Notes: generated by a model not told the origin, from the letters alone. Shown: positions 1-15,346, counted from the first letter of the stretch. The stretch is 64,000 nt of DNA from Ochotona curzoniae (GCF_017591425.1 NW_024466599.1:22668001-22732000), one strand, 5' to 3'. Program-made: numbers and translations.

Positions 1-1845
1 CAACCAGCCACACTGTCCAGCCCACATATGTGCCTGCAGGTGCCACTCTCTATCTAGCCATGCCTGTCCCAGTCCTGGTTCTCCTGCTCACCAGTCAGAG
101 TGGCCACCCAAGAGGGAGGTGCCCATTGTTTCCCTAATGGGCTAATTCCACTCCTGGATCTTGCACTCTCCAAGTGGTACTGCAGTTGAGCTCAATGGAG
201 TTTGTCCCCCGTGCCAGCATCTGCCAGCTGATGCTGTGGCAAAGCCCAACCAACCCACACCCACTCTGGCTTATGCATGTACCAGTAGGTACAATCCACC
301 TAGCCTGGCTTATCCCTGATCCGGCTTACATGCAGGTCAACAGATGTTGTAGCCCTGCATGGTCTGGTCTGCCCCCATCCCAGCTCTCATGCTCACCAGT
401 GGGAATGGTGGCCCAGCAGGGGATCTCCCTGCAGCCCTCCCAACCAGCTTCGCCCGTTCTCTGCCATGTCTCGACGTATGCTGGTGGGGGACTGCGGCCC
501 AGTGTGGCATGGCCCATCTCACTTTGACATTCGCCAGTGGTTGCTGTAGCCTGGCCCAGCCCAGCCCAGCATATCTCCAGTTCCAGCTCATGCTTTTGGG
601 AAATAGAGCCTAACCAGCCCAGCCAGTCCCTAGTCCCAACCCTCATGTGAACTGGCTGGTATTGATCTGGCATGACCCACACACCATTTTAGCTCTCAGA
701 TTTGCCAGCAGGTGATATGAACTGGTCCAGTCTCCCTTGCCCTAGACCTTAGCCAAAGGTATGCCCGTGGGTACCATTACCTGGACTGGTCTGGGCTGCT
801 CCCTTTCTTGATTCTCATGCTCACCTGCATGGACTGTGTCCCGACAGAGGAATTCTCCAAGCTCCTCCATCATAACCTCTCCCAGTGCCAGATCTTGGCA
901 CACCGGTGGGTCCATGGGCCAGCCCTCCTTAGTCCACCTCCTGTCCTGGCAGGAACAGTGGCCTTTCCTGGTTGGCCTTCAACCGTTCTGGTTCTTACTG
1001 TTGGTGCTATAGCCCAGTCAAGCCTAGTCCACACCCAGACACAGCTCATGCATGGATCAACAGGGGCAGAGACCTACCCTGCCAATCCTGTGCCCATCCT
1101 GGTTCTCACAATCACCAGTGGGTGCTGGAGTCTAGCCCCGTCTGGCACACCCTAGACCCAGCCCACGCTTTTGCTAAGGGAGATTGCAACCATATGCAGA
1201 GCAGACCGCAGCCCCCACTCCTGCGTTCACCAGTGGGACCCACAACCCAGGCAGGGCATCCCCTTAGCCCCCCAGCCAGGCCTGATCCCAGCCACAGATC
1301 TCATATGTGCCAGTGATTGCTAACTCAGCTTGGCACATCCCCTCCCCTGTCTTGGCCTGGCCTAGTGCATGCAGCCCCCAATCCCAGCTCTTGCTGGCGG
1401 TGCTGCAACCTGTCCCTGCTCAGTCTGCTCTCAGCCCTGGTTCATGTGACAGCCTAACCCGGCATGATCGGCACTCCTTCCTGGTTTCTGCACTTGCCAG
1501 TGACCTCTGGTTTACTCGGCCCTGCCTGGTCTGCCCCCTTCCAGAACCAACTGACACACCTGCCAATGGATGAAGATAGCCTTTCCAGCCTGCCCAACAC
1601 CCAGGCCTGGACCACATGCTTATCAGTGGAAGCTATAACCCACCAGGGCAGTTTCCCAGGTTTCCCTGCTCAGGCCACTCCCAGACTTAGATCTCACGCA
1701 TGTCAGAGGATGCTTGGCCCTTAAATGTCGTGGTCCACCCTCTCCATCCCCGCCTTTGTCTGAGCTGGTGTGGCCTGGCCTGCCCCGCACCATACCCTGT
1801 TTTAGGGTGTTCATGCTGGTTGCTGCAGCCTGCACCATAAATACA
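1..1845 (-). repeat. Degenerate GC-rich tandem repeat, about 90-bp units, unidentified family
   Basis: The stretch is C-rich on the + strand and built of imperfect units, each carrying a core like CTCATGCTCACCAGTGG followed by TGG/GCTG and runs of CCAGCCCAGCC or CTGGCCTGG. I see cores near 78, 154, 386, 526, 808, 1103, 1210, 1300, 1387, 1483, 1555, 1613, 1690 and 1808, mostly 70-110 bases apart, so 10-20 diverged units. The array continues beyond the left edge and stops sharply near 1845, where AT-rich intron begins. The same core occurs in reverse orientation at about 36640-37220, so this is an interspersed family and not a local expansion. The ORFs here are by-products of C-richness. It lies in YIPF4 intron 1. 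Confidence 0.6.
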
Positions 1846-2267
1846 TTTTGAAACAGTGATTTACCATGTGGTTGCTATCTTATGGTTGACAGTCAAACTT
1901 GCTAGTTTTGATTCTGATTTATCTTTTAATTCATCTGTGTTTGTGGAAGAATTTTTTTTATTATTTATTTACTAAACATGAAAGATGCAAGTGAGGGATG
2001 TCAGCTTGCTGTGCCACTGTGTTGTCCCCTTTGGAGTGATATTTAAAATATTTTCTTTTGTTTTATGATTTTGTTAAATAGCTCATATTTTAAGCTGTAT
2101 GGTGTTTTTTGTAATATCTTGTTGCTTTTTTTCCAATCATAACTAACTGTGTCTTGCAGGTGCTAAAAGAGGTGTCATATTGCTATTTCTGGCATTCTTG
2201 TGTATTGTAATTTCCCTGTTTTACATGAAACACCTAGAAAATTGATGAGGGCAGGGTTTGTCCTAGC
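1846..2267. other. AT-rich YIPF4 intron 1 sequence
   Basis: Unique-looking T-rich intronic DNA with homopolymer T runs and no ORF, splice-flanked exon or recognisable repeat. Confidence 0.5.
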
Positions 2268-2495
2268 ATTTAATGTACAGCATCAGCACACCTGGGTTAG
2301 ATCCCCACCTCTGGCTCCTGAAGCCATGGTCCTGTCTGCACACCCTGCAAGGCAAGCGTGGTGGGTGAGGGAGCTGGCTTCCTGTCCCCCGTGGGCTGAC
2401 TAAGCTTAACTTCTTGGCTCCTAGCTTCAGCACAGCCCCAGCCCCAGCTGCTCTGGACATTTAAAGGGTGAATCTGTGGGTGGGATAAAGTTGAT
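2268..2495 (+). mobile_element. Old degenerate CSINE
   Basis: Keeps the order of CSINE landmarks in worn form: GGTTAGATCCCCACCTCTGGCTCC, then CTGGCTCCTAGCTTCAGC, then a remnant of the TGGGGAGTGAACC..GGATGG block. No clear tail or duplication remains. Confidence 0.45.
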
Positions 2496-2729
2496 TTTTA
2501 AGTTCATGAACAAGTGAAATTAAAAGATGTTTATTTTTGATATAAAAATTGAAGTCTGTACACTTTTTTATAGTAAGCATTTTCCTTTTTTGAAAGATGT
2601 CTTTTTTGTTGTTACTATTATTAAGCATTTTGCATAAAGACCCCTTGTTCTACATTTGTAAGCTCAAAGGGCCTTTCCAAAGTTCTAGCATCCAAGAATG
2701 ACAGACTGTCAAACACGCAACTTTATTTT

Positions 2730-3390
2730 TTAAAGATTAATTCATTTTTATCAGAAAAGTAGATGAGATTTACAGAGAGAAGAAAGATTTCTTTTTTTTT
2801 TTTGAAGATTTATTTTTATTATGTTTTTATTGGAAAGGCAGATATACAGAGAGGAGAGACAGAGAGGAAGATCTTCCGTCCGATGATTCACTCCTCGAGT
2901 GAGCGCAACGGCTGATACTATGCCAATCCGAAGCCAGGAGCCTCTTCCGGGTCTCCCACACGGGTGCAGAGTCCCAAAGCTTCAGGCTGTCCTCGACTGC
3001 TTTCCCAGGCCACAGGCAGGGAGCTGGAAGGGAAGCGGGGCTGCCGGGATTAGAACCGGTGCCCATATGGGCTCCCAGGCGTGCTAGGCGAGGACCTTAA
3101 CCACTTGCGCCACCGTGCCGGGCCCAGAAGAAAGATTTCTATCCACTGGTTCTTCCCACAAATGACCACGTCGGTTGAGCTGGCCCGAAGTCAGGAGCAA
3201 GGAGTTTCCCAGGTCTCCCATCTCAAGCGCAGGATCCCAAGGCCTTGAGCCATTCTCTACTGCTTTCCCAGGGTGTAAGCAGGGAACTGGATGGGATGTG
3301 GAGCAGCCAGGACACAAACTGGAACCCATATAGGATCCCAGCACTTGCAAACTAAGGATTTAGCCATTGAGCCAATTGTTTAACGTAATG
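2730..3390 (-). mobile_element. Older CSINE split by a younger one
   Basis: The left part (2730-2792) is the antisense tail and 3' segment. The right part (3126-3390) continues with ATCCACTGGTTC, CTGCTTTCCCAGG and GGATCCCAG to the head near 3385. A younger SINE interrupts it after AGAAGAAAGATTTCT. Confidence 0.8.
2793..3125 (-). mobile_element. Young CSINE nested in an older CSINE
   Basis: A near-consensus antisense copy: T-rich tail, GATCTTCCGTCCGATGATTC, CTGCTTTCCCAGGCCAC, B-box complement GGATTAGAACC, and head ending CACCGTGCCGGGCCC. It has the GGCGCAAGTGGTTAAGG-type head (complement CTTAACCACTTGCGCC). The 15-bp target-site duplication AGAAGAAAGATTTCT is exact at 2778-2792 and 3126-3140. 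Confidence 0.92.
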
Positions 3391-3544
3391 TTTCCTAGCA
3401 CTGTACTTTACGTATTTTTGGTTTAGATGAAGGACCGTAAGTGGAATCCTTTCTAAGGGTCAGAAGATGATTATTGAGATCCTTTGTAACTATAATTTAA
3501 AAGTCTTTAATGTAACTGCTGTGACTTCCTAATCTAAATCTTTT

Positions 3545-3800
3545 CTTGGTACTGGCATTGTGGTGCAGCACCACTGCCTGCAATGCTAGCATGTTGTGGG
3601 TTCCAGCTGATTCATTTCCAATGTAGCTTCCTGTTAATGTGCCTTGAAACACAGCAGAAGATGGCCCTTGTAAAAGACTTGGGTGCAATTCCTGGCTCCT
3701 GGGTTGGGACATTTGGGGAGTGAGCCAGCAGATGGGAGATCTCTCTGTCTCTGTGTCGCTTCGAAACAGATTTCAAGAAATACATCTTTTAAACAGTAAG
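3545..3800 (+). mobile_element. Old CSINE
   Basis: Diverged copy: CTGGCATTGTGGTGCAGC head, GCAATGCTAGCAT, TTTGGGGAGTGAGCCAGCAGATGG, CTCTCTGTCTCTGTG, and a tail reading ACATCTTTTAAA. Confidence 0.65.
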
Positions 3801-4104
3801 TCTCTTGTTCACTCAAGAAGAGAACAATTTTTATACCTGTGAATCACTTTCACACAGTTCATAGAAAATGCAGATTATGGAAATATGCATGAATTTAATG
3901 ATATTTCATATTTTTAAAAGGTCTATGTTTAAATTCCATTTTCCACAATTTTCCCCTACTCCTCCGTAAATTTTTGAAGTGCCCTCATTTTAGAAATGAA
4001 ATTTTGAGCTTCTTGTTTGGTTTTCTTTAGAAAGAGAACCACAAAGAGCGCTTCCCAGTTACACCTGAGCTCCCGAGTTACACCAAGGATATAAATTCAA
4101 ACCA
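3801..4104. other. YIPF4 intron 1, no recognised element
   Basis: AT-rich unique sequence with no exon-like or repeat signal that I can name. Confidence 0.4.
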
Positions 4105-4700
4105 GAGACTGGCATGGTTGTGGTGCTGGCATCCCATTTAGGTGTAGGTTCTTGCTCAGACTGCTCCACTTCCCATCCAGCTGCCTACTTACACCCTAGG
4201 AAAGCAGCGGAGCCTGGCTCAAAGTAGGCCTTGAGCCCAGGTAGTCCAGTAAGCAGCACTGGTATCCGGGGCTGGGCCAGGCCGACGCTTCCTTCAGGTC
4301 TTCCACGGAGTGTCAAGGGCTGAAACACTTGGGCCGTCTAATGCTGCTTTTCCCAGTTAGCAAGCTAGGTGTATGTCGGTGTAGCTGGGACAAAAACTGG
4401 CACCTGTGTGGGGTGCTAGCATCACAGGTAGTGGCTTTCCTAGCTACACCACAATGTCCATGCCCCAGAGGATGTTTTTCAATGAAGATAAGGGCAGGTG
4501 TTTGGCCCAGGGAGGAAGTTGTGCTTGGCCTGCCACCCCCTTTATCAGAGTGCCTGGGTTGGAATCTGGGTTCTGCTCTGTGCCAGCTTCCTGCTGGTGG
4601 CCGCACCCTCCGAAGCAGCAGGTTAGGATTCAGATATCGGGTCCCTGTCCCATCTGGGAGACTCCGTTGCTGACCTTTGGTGCAGCTGATGCAGCCATTT
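4105..4700. repeat. Cluster of worn CSINE fragments
   Basis: A plus-strand piece (about 4105-4250: GTGCTGGCATCCCATTTAGG, CTGCTCCACTTCCCATCCAGCT, GGAAAGCAG) is followed by a minus-strand piece (about 4260-4480: AACACTTGGGCCG, GGGTGCTAGCATCACAGG) and another worn piece to about 4700. The boundaries are uncertain. Confidence 0.5.
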
Positions 4701-4740
4701 GGAACTATATTGAGTGAACCAGTGGCTGGAAATATGCTTT

Positions 4741-5066
4741 TAGAAAATTTATTTATTATTTATTTGAAAGACATATTTTATGCAGAGAGAAGAGATACAG
4801 AAATTCTTCCATTTGCTGGCTCACTCTCCAAATGGCTGCAATGGCCAGGGCTAAGCCAGTTGAAACCTGGAATCAGGAGCTTTGTCTAGATCTCCCACCT
4901 GAGCTAAAGGGCCCAAACACTTGGGCCATCCTCTCCTGCTTTCCCAGATCATTGGTAGGGAGCTGGATCAAAAGAGCAGCACCCAGGACACGAACCAGCG
5001 CCCGTATGGAATGCCAGCACCACAAGGTGCGAGATTAGCTTGCTGCATATCACCACACCGGCCCAA
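4741..5066 (-). mobile_element. Old full-length CSINE
   Basis: Antisense copy with an A/T-rich tail at the left, CCATTTGCTGGCTCACTC, CAAATGGCTGCAATGGCCAGGG, CCTGCTTTCCCAG, GGGAGCTGGAT, and a head ending CACCACACCGGCCCAA. Confidence 0.75.
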
Positions 5067-6344
5067 CTCTGTTTACATCTGTCTGTCTCTAAATAAATAA
5101 ATAGTAAGCCTCATGAAGAGGGTGATTCGTAAAATAATTTTTTAACAAAATCGGTCATAGCATTTGTAACTTAACAGGTTCTTACAATTCTGAGTGAACA
5201 CCCTTATGAAAATGTTTTAGAATAATGTAATATTTAATCTTGAAAGAATAGGAAGCTGGGACCAGAAGACATACATAATTTGCAACTTTCATTAGTAGCT
5301 AAGGTAGAAACTTGGCTTCAGAATGCAAACTTTTATTATAATTAATTGCAGGAGTTGTCATAACCAGACCAGAATGTGAGTCTTAATTGAATCCCTTTTG
5401 AAGTTTAAGCCAAGATGTTAATAGCAGTAATCAAAAACTAACCTAGAATTTAGAGTACTGTGCAAATTGAGCTCCTTATGACCTTTTGGAAACGGAGCTT
5501 GCTTCAAGGCCATTGCCTTTGGCATTGTTTAGAGATGATCTCCTGGGAAGGAGGATTTGTGGGAGAATATCCTGGTTTGCTTTTGCAAAATTGTTTTTCT
5601 GACTTATTAGTCGTGTGGCTTTAACAATATCAGTGGTTGTTTACTAATGTGTGTTTTCCCATCTTATAAGTCTTTTTTTTGTCCCTACTTCGCTCATGTG
5701 TGACCTCAAGGGAATCGTTAATTATTCACCATTTTCTCCAGAAAATGTAGGATTTATAGTACTAATATCTAAGACTCTGCAGGCCGTGGAATTTGTTTAA
5801 TGTGAAGAACTGTATCTCCTCACCTCTTTTTACTTATTAATTATTTTAGATGCAAACACACAAAATCCTCTTTTTGCTAAAATTGAAGATGAGTAATTTT
5901 TCCCATAAAAATCATGCTGCAATACCAGAAAACCTGTACTAGTGAGATTAGATGAAACTAAACATAAACTTATATCAGAAGCATTTAGCATAGATATCTG
6001 ATTATTTAAATACATTTAAAAATTTATCACCTGTAGCTTTCCTTTTTTAGAGTATGTGTAATTGTTCATATATGTACATATGTACTGCCTTTAAAAAGAA
6101 TTTGTATGATTACTTTTTCCTTAGCAAGACAATGTATATAACAAGGAACAGATTCCAGAAACATGTATTTTTAAAGATATATTTATCTTCCCTTTAAATG
6201 TTAGAGTGGTACTATTTTAAGTCTTGATTCTAGAGCTAATCCACCTAAATTAGCTGAGAAATCTTCTTTATGTCTATTCATCTCTTTCATCTTTCTCTTC
6301 TTGCAAAACACAAAATGGTTTTAAAATTTCTGTCAACTATTGAG
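5067..6344. other. Repeat-poor AT-rich part of YIPF4 intron 1
   Basis: About 1.3 kb of unique sequence with no recognised repeat and no exon matching YIPF4 exon 1. It is high in A+T with scattered short T runs. Confidence 0.5.
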
Positions 6345-6655
6345 CCCAGTGCAATAGCCTAGTGGCTAAATCCTCTCCTTGCCTTGGCTGGGATCCCATA
6401 TAGGCACTGGTTTGTGGCCTAGCTGCTCCACTTACCATCCAGCTTGCTGCTTGTGGCCTGGGAAAGCAGTCGAGGATGGTCCAAAGCCTTGGGACCCTGG
6501 ACCCGCATGGGAGACCCAGAGGAAGCTGCTGGCTTTGGATTAACTAACCTGCTACTGTTGAGTCCACTTGGGGAGTGAATCAGTAGATCTTTCTCTCTGG
6601 CTCTCCTCTCTGTTTATCTGTCTTTCCAATTAAAAAAAAAAAATAAGAAGTCTTT
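6345..6655 (+). mobile_element. CSINE (first of a tandem pair)
   Basis: Head GCCCAGTGCAATAGCCTAGTGGC, GGGATCCCATATAGG, CTTGTGGCCTGGGAAAGCAG, and an A-rich tail. Its target-site duplication reads TAAAATTTCTGTCAACTA upstream. The downstream partner TAAAAATCTGTCAACT now lies at about 7000-7015, beyond a second SINE. Confidence 0.85.
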
Positions 6656-6674
6656 AAAAATATCTTAAAATCTG

Positions 6675-6994
6675 GGCCCAGCAGCGTGGCCTACTGGCTA
6701 GAGTCCTCACCTTGAATGCATCCGGAATCCCATATGGGCGCCGGTTCTAATCCCTGTGGCCCTGCTCCCCATCCAGCTCCCTGCTTGTGGCCTGGGAAAG
6801 CAGTTGAAGACGGCCCAAAGCTTTGAGACCCTGCACCCACATGGGAGACCCAGAAGAAGTTCCTGGCTCTGGATCGGCATAGCATCGGCCGTTGCGTTCA
6901 CTTGGGGAGTGAATCATCGGGCGAAAGATCTTTCTTACTGTCTCTCCTCCTCTCTGTATATCTGACCTTCCAATAAATAAATAAATCTTTTAGA
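6675..6994 (+). mobile_element. CSINE inserted in the 3' duplication of its neighbour
   Basis: Near full-length: head GGGCCCAGCAGCGTGGCCTAC, B box GGTTCTAATCCC, CTTGTGGCCTGGGAAAGCAG, CTTGGGGAGTGAATCATC, and tail AATAAATAAATAAATC. It is flanked by AAAAATATCTTAAAATCTG (about 6656) and AAAAATATGTTAAAAATCTG (about 6995), a slightly diverged duplication. Confidence 0.85.
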
Positions 6995-7166
6995 AAAATA
7001 TGTTAAAAATCTGTCAACTGTAGTGTTTGTAGATTGTATGCAGTAATGGATATTCATAATTAGAAATATTCAAATAAATTTCCTTTAGTTGACTATGTGT
7101 TCCTTCATTTATGCTTCAGACATTTCTGCCTTGACTTACAGTTTCTTTTGTCGTCTTTTGTCTTGA

Positions 7167-8924
<1,758 letters not shown>

Positions 8925-9137
8925 AGCTGGTGGTGCTGTGGAGCACATTAAGCCTCCCATGGAACATGGCTGTTCCATTTTAAATCCAGCTCCTTGCTTA
9001 TGTGCCTGGGAAGGCAATAGAGTGGGCTCAAGTACTTGGGAGACTCAGAAATCTGTAGCCATTGTAGCTATTTGGGGAATGAACCAGCAGATGGAAACTC
9101 TCTGCCTGCTCTCTCTGTGTATCTGCTTTCAAATAGC
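8925..9137 (+). mobile_element. Old CSINE, cut at its tail by a younger SINE
   Basis: Diverged copy: TGCAGCTGGTGGTGCTGTGG, GGGAAGGCAATAGAG, TATTTGGGGAATGAACCAGCAGATGG, TCTGCTTTCAAATAGC. The antisense SINE at 9151 landed in its tail. Confidence 0.65.
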
Positions 9138-9150
9138 AAGTACATCTTTT

Positions 9151-9482
9151 TTTATTTTTTAAGGTTTATTTATTTTTATTGGGAAGGCAGATTTACAGAG
9201 AAAGAGAGAGACAGAGAGAAAGATCTTCCATCTGCTGGTTCACTTCCCAAGTAGCCACAATGACCGGAACTGAGCCAATCTGAAGGCAGGAGCCAGGAGC
9301 TTCTTCTGGGTCTCCCACATGGGTGCAGTGTCCAAGGCTTTGGGCTGTCCTCTACTGCTTTCCCAGGGCGTAAGCTGGGAACTGGATGAGAAGTATAAAG
9401 GCTGGGACACGAACCAACACCCATATGGAATCCCAACACATGAAGGCCGAGAATTTAGCCACTGAGCCATTGCTCCGGGCCA
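9151..9482 (-). mobile_element. CSINE with exact target-site duplication
   Basis: Full-length antisense copy from a T-rich tail to a head ending GCTCCGGGCC. The 13-bp duplication AAGTACATCTTTT lies at 9138-9150 and 9483-9495. It sits in the tail of an older sense SINE, so the two can pair as an inverted repeat in the YIPF4 pre-mRNA. Confidence 0.88.
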
Positions 9483-9495
9483 AAGTACATCTTTT

Positions 9496-10561
<1,066 letters not shown>

Positions 10562-10724
10562 TGATGTCATTCTCAAATGTGTTCATTTTTACAATTTCTT
10601 ATCTCAGAATGCTTTTTTGTTTTTCAAAATGATTATTTTATTGAAAAAGCAGATTTTCAGAGAGAAGTGTCTGAAGTGTGTGAAGGTATTCTGTAGCATA
10701 ACTTAGATTTTTTTTCCCACAAAA

Positions 10725-10905
10725 GACAGAGTCCTACAAAGAGAGAGCCAGGCTAACAGAGAAAGAACTCTTGGACCTGCTGATCCACCCACACAGGGCT
10801 GCACTGGCTGGGGCTGTTAGTCCAGTCAGTCCTCTGTTCTCACTGCATTCGTGATAAAACAGGCTAGCAATGCTCCCATGCTTAGTTGCCTTCAAAGTCC
10901 CACTT
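10725..10905 (-). mobile_element. Very worn CSINE fragment
   Basis: Antisense traces only: AGAGAGAGCC, GACCTGCTGATCCACCC, and GGCTGCACTGGCTGGGGCTG. The head half is not recognisable. Confidence 0.4.
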
Positions 10906-10929
10906 TCCTGGATAACTGTTGGGTTTTTT

Positions 10930-11222
10930 TTAAGATTTATTAATTTTCATTGAAAGATTTACAGAGAGAAAGTAAGATATTCCACCCACTGGTTTATTCT
11001 CCAAAGGGCCTTGATGGCTGGAGCTGAACCACTTGAAAGCCAGGAGCCAGGAGCTTCTTCAGGTCCCCATGTTTCAAGGACTTGGGCCATCCTTCACTGC
11101 TTTCCCAGGTCATAACTGGGGAGCTGGATTGAAGTGGAGCAACCGGGACAAAACCAAGACTCTTATAGGGTGCTGGTGCTTAAAGGTGGAGGATTAGCCT
11201 TTTGAAGCTAAGCACTGGCCTC
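10930..11222 (-). mobile_element. Old CSINE
   Basis: Antisense, fairly complete: AAGATTTATTAATTTTC tail, CCACCCACTGGTTTATTC, CTGCTTTCCCAGGTC, GGGAGCTGGATTG, and a head ending AAGCACTGGCC. Confidence 0.75.
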
Positions 11223-11229
11223 CATTTTT

Positions 11230-11567
11230 TTTCTTTTTTTTTAAGATTTATTTTATTTTTATTACAAAGTCAGATATATAGAGGAGGAGAGAGAGAGAGG
11301 AAAATCTTCTGTCCGATGATTCACTCCCCAAGTGACCACAATGGCCGGTGCTGTGCCAATCTGAAGCCAGGAGCCAGGAACCTCCTCTAGGTCTCCCACA
11401 CGGGTGCAGGATCTCAGAGCATTGGGTCGTCCTCTACTGCTTTCCCAGGCCACAAGCAAGGAACTGGTTGGGAAGTGGAGCTGCTAGGATTAGAACCGGT
11501 GCCCATATGGGATCCCGGTGCATTCAAGGTGGGGACTCTAGCCGGTAGGCCATGCTGCTGGGCCCTT
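11230..11567 (-). mobile_element. CSINE, full length
   Basis: Antisense copy: TTTTAAGATTTATTTTATTT, GATGATTCACTCCCCAAGTG, CTGCTTTCCCAGGCCAC, B-box complement GGATTAGAACC, and a head ending ATGCTGCTGGGCCC. Confidence 0.88.
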
Positions 11568-11617
11568 CTTTTTTGTTTTTAATGTACCATAGCCATTCTA
11601 TCTATCTTAACAATCCA

Positions 11618-11870
11618 GAGAAAGACATCTGGCCTTGTGGTTGAGATGCAGACATTTCATATCAGAGAGCTTGGGTTCCCTCGCTCAAGCTCCTGATTCC
11701 AGCTTCCTGTTAGCTCAAAACCTGGGCACAGGTGGGTGGGAGGTAGAGCACAATGGAAGTGGGCACAACAGGATTGAGTCCCTGACTCCCAGCTTCAGCA
11801 CTGGCCCAGCCTTGGCCATTAGAGAGGGAAGCCTCTCAAATAAATAAATATCTTTAAAAAACAAGAGTAA
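11618..11870 (+). mobile_element. Very worn CSINE-like sequence
   Basis: Sense traces: GGCCTTGTGGTTGAGATGC head, GAGCTTGGGTTCC, and a tail CAAATAAATAAATATCTTT. Most of the middle is diverged. Confidence 0.45.
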
Positions 11871-11892
11871 ACAAACAAACAAAAAACAGTAT

Positions 11893-12180
11893 CAGGGCCG
11901 GGATGATGGTTCACCTGGTAAATGCTCTGCCTGCAGGTTCTGGGGTCCCATGTGGATGCCATTTCATGTCCCAGTTGCCCTGCTTCCCATCTGGCTCCCT
12001 GCTTATGACCTGGAAAAGCAGTGGATGACGGCCCAGACAGAACCTTGGGGCCTGCACCCATGTGGATTGGCTCAGCTCTGCCCATTTTGATAATTTGGGA
12101 AGTGAATCAGCAGATGGAAGATTTTTCTCTGTGTCTTTTCTTCTAAATTTGCCTTTCTAATAAAAACAGATAAATCTTTC
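11893..12180 (+). mobile_element. Old CSINE
   Basis: Sense copy: CAGGGCCGGGATGATGG head, GGGGTCCCATGTGG, CTCCCTGCTTATGACCTGG, GTGAATCAGCAGATGG, and tail AATAAAAACAGATAAATC. It faces the antisense copy at 11230. Confidence 0.75.
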
Positions 12181-12189
12181 TTTTTTTAA

Positions 12190-12470
12190 AAAAAAAATGT
12201 ATTTGAAAAGCATAGTTGCAAAGCAAGGAGGGACATTGTCCATCCATTCGTTGACTTATTAAATGGCTGCAAAAGGATGGACTGGGCCAGGTGGAAGCCA
12301 GGAGTTTGGAACTTGATCCTTGTCTGCCTTTTGTCTGCGTTTGAAGGTATGTTAGCAGGAAGCTTGATCAGAAGCAGCAGAGCCAGGACCCAAACCAGCA
12401 CCCAAATGGAATGCTGGCATTGCAGGAAGCAGCTTAACCATCAGTGTCACAACATTGAACCTGGCTGTAG
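12190..12470 (-). mobile_element. Old CSINE
   Basis: Antisense: a T/A-rich tail, TATTTGAAAAGCATAG, AAATGGCTGCAAAAGG, GGACCCAAACCAGC, AATGGAATGCTGGC. Confidence 0.65.
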
Positions 12471-12755
12471 TACATTTAATCCTCTAACCATTTAATTGAA
12501 GCAGTGACAAAGTGTAATATATGGATGTACTGAAGGTCATTTTATACATATGTAAAGGTTGAAGTTAAGACAGACAGAAGGTTTGGAAACGTAGATCCCA
12601 GCATCGGTAAGCTGATGGTAACTGAAACCATGACAGGAGGCTATGATAATTGGAACTGTAATGGATATGATTTTTAAAAACTTCTCACATTTCTGAAAGT
12701 GCAACGAAGAACATATGATCAGTAGTGATTGAAATGAATATCTTGGTTTCTATGA

Positions 12756-13960
<1,205 letters not shown>

Positions 13961-13964
13961 TAAC

Positions 13965-14017
13965 TGAGGGTGATTTTGCCCTTAGGGGATGTTTGGTAGT
14001 GTCTGCAGGCATGTCAC

Positions 14018-14049
<32 letters not shown>

Positions 14050-14165
14050 TGGGCGTGTGGAGTGTGGCGTATGTAGTGGATAGAGAGTCAGATGCTCGGC
14101 TGACAGTGCCCAGAACCGAACCCTGCAGCAAAGCAGTATCAGCCAGCTTAGAGAACTCTGATGTG
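13965..14165 (+). mobile_element. MER5A-type hAT DNA transposon relic with internal TG expansion
   Basis: GAGGGTGATTTTGCCC, GGGGATGTTTGGTAGTGTCTG and the later GTGGATAGAGAGTCAGATGCTC and TTAGAGAACTCTG follow the order of the MER5A non-autonomous hAT-Charlie element as I remember it. A pure TG run replaces the CACAACT-like middle. Confidence 0.65.
14021..14049. repeat. (TG)n microsatellite
   Basis: About 14 uninterrupted TG repeats inside the MER5A relic in YIPF4 intron 5. It is long and pure enough to be polymorphic. Confidence 0.95.
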
Positions 14166-14209
14166 TTTCAGCTTGTGTTTCTGTAATACTTTCCTTGATT
14201 TTGCCATTT

Positions 14210-14545
14210 TCTTTTTTTTTTTTAAGATTTATTTTTATTTTTACTAGAAAGTCAGATTTTACATAGAGAGGAGAAACAGAAAGATCTTTAGTCCACTGGT
14301 TCATTCCCCAAGAGGCTGCAATGGCCAGAGCTGAGCCTGTCTGAAGCCAGAAGCCAGGAGTTTCTTCCTGGTCTCCTGCATGGGTGCATGGTCCCAAGGC
14401 TTTGGGCCGCCCTCTACTGCTTTCCCAGGCCACAAATAGGGAACTGAATGGGAAGTGGAGTATCCTGGATACGAACCAGCGCCCATATGGTATACCAGCG
14501 CATGCGAGACGAGAACTTTAACCACTAGACTGCTGTGCTGGAACC
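14210..14545 (-). mobile_element. CSINE, full length
   Basis: Antisense: T-rich tail, AAGATTTATTTTTATTTTTAC, GTCCACTGGTTCATTCCCC, CTGCTTTCCCAGGCCAC, GCGCCCATATGG, and a head ending GCTGTGCTGG. Confidence 0.85.

Positions 14546-15346
<801 letters not shown>

Noticed and set aside
1..1845. YIPF4 exon 1 or a CpG-island promoter in the GC-rich start of the window
   Set aside because: The region is C-rich tandem repeat with few CpG. No frame gives the expected YIPF4 start followed by a donor, so exon 1 must lie upstream.
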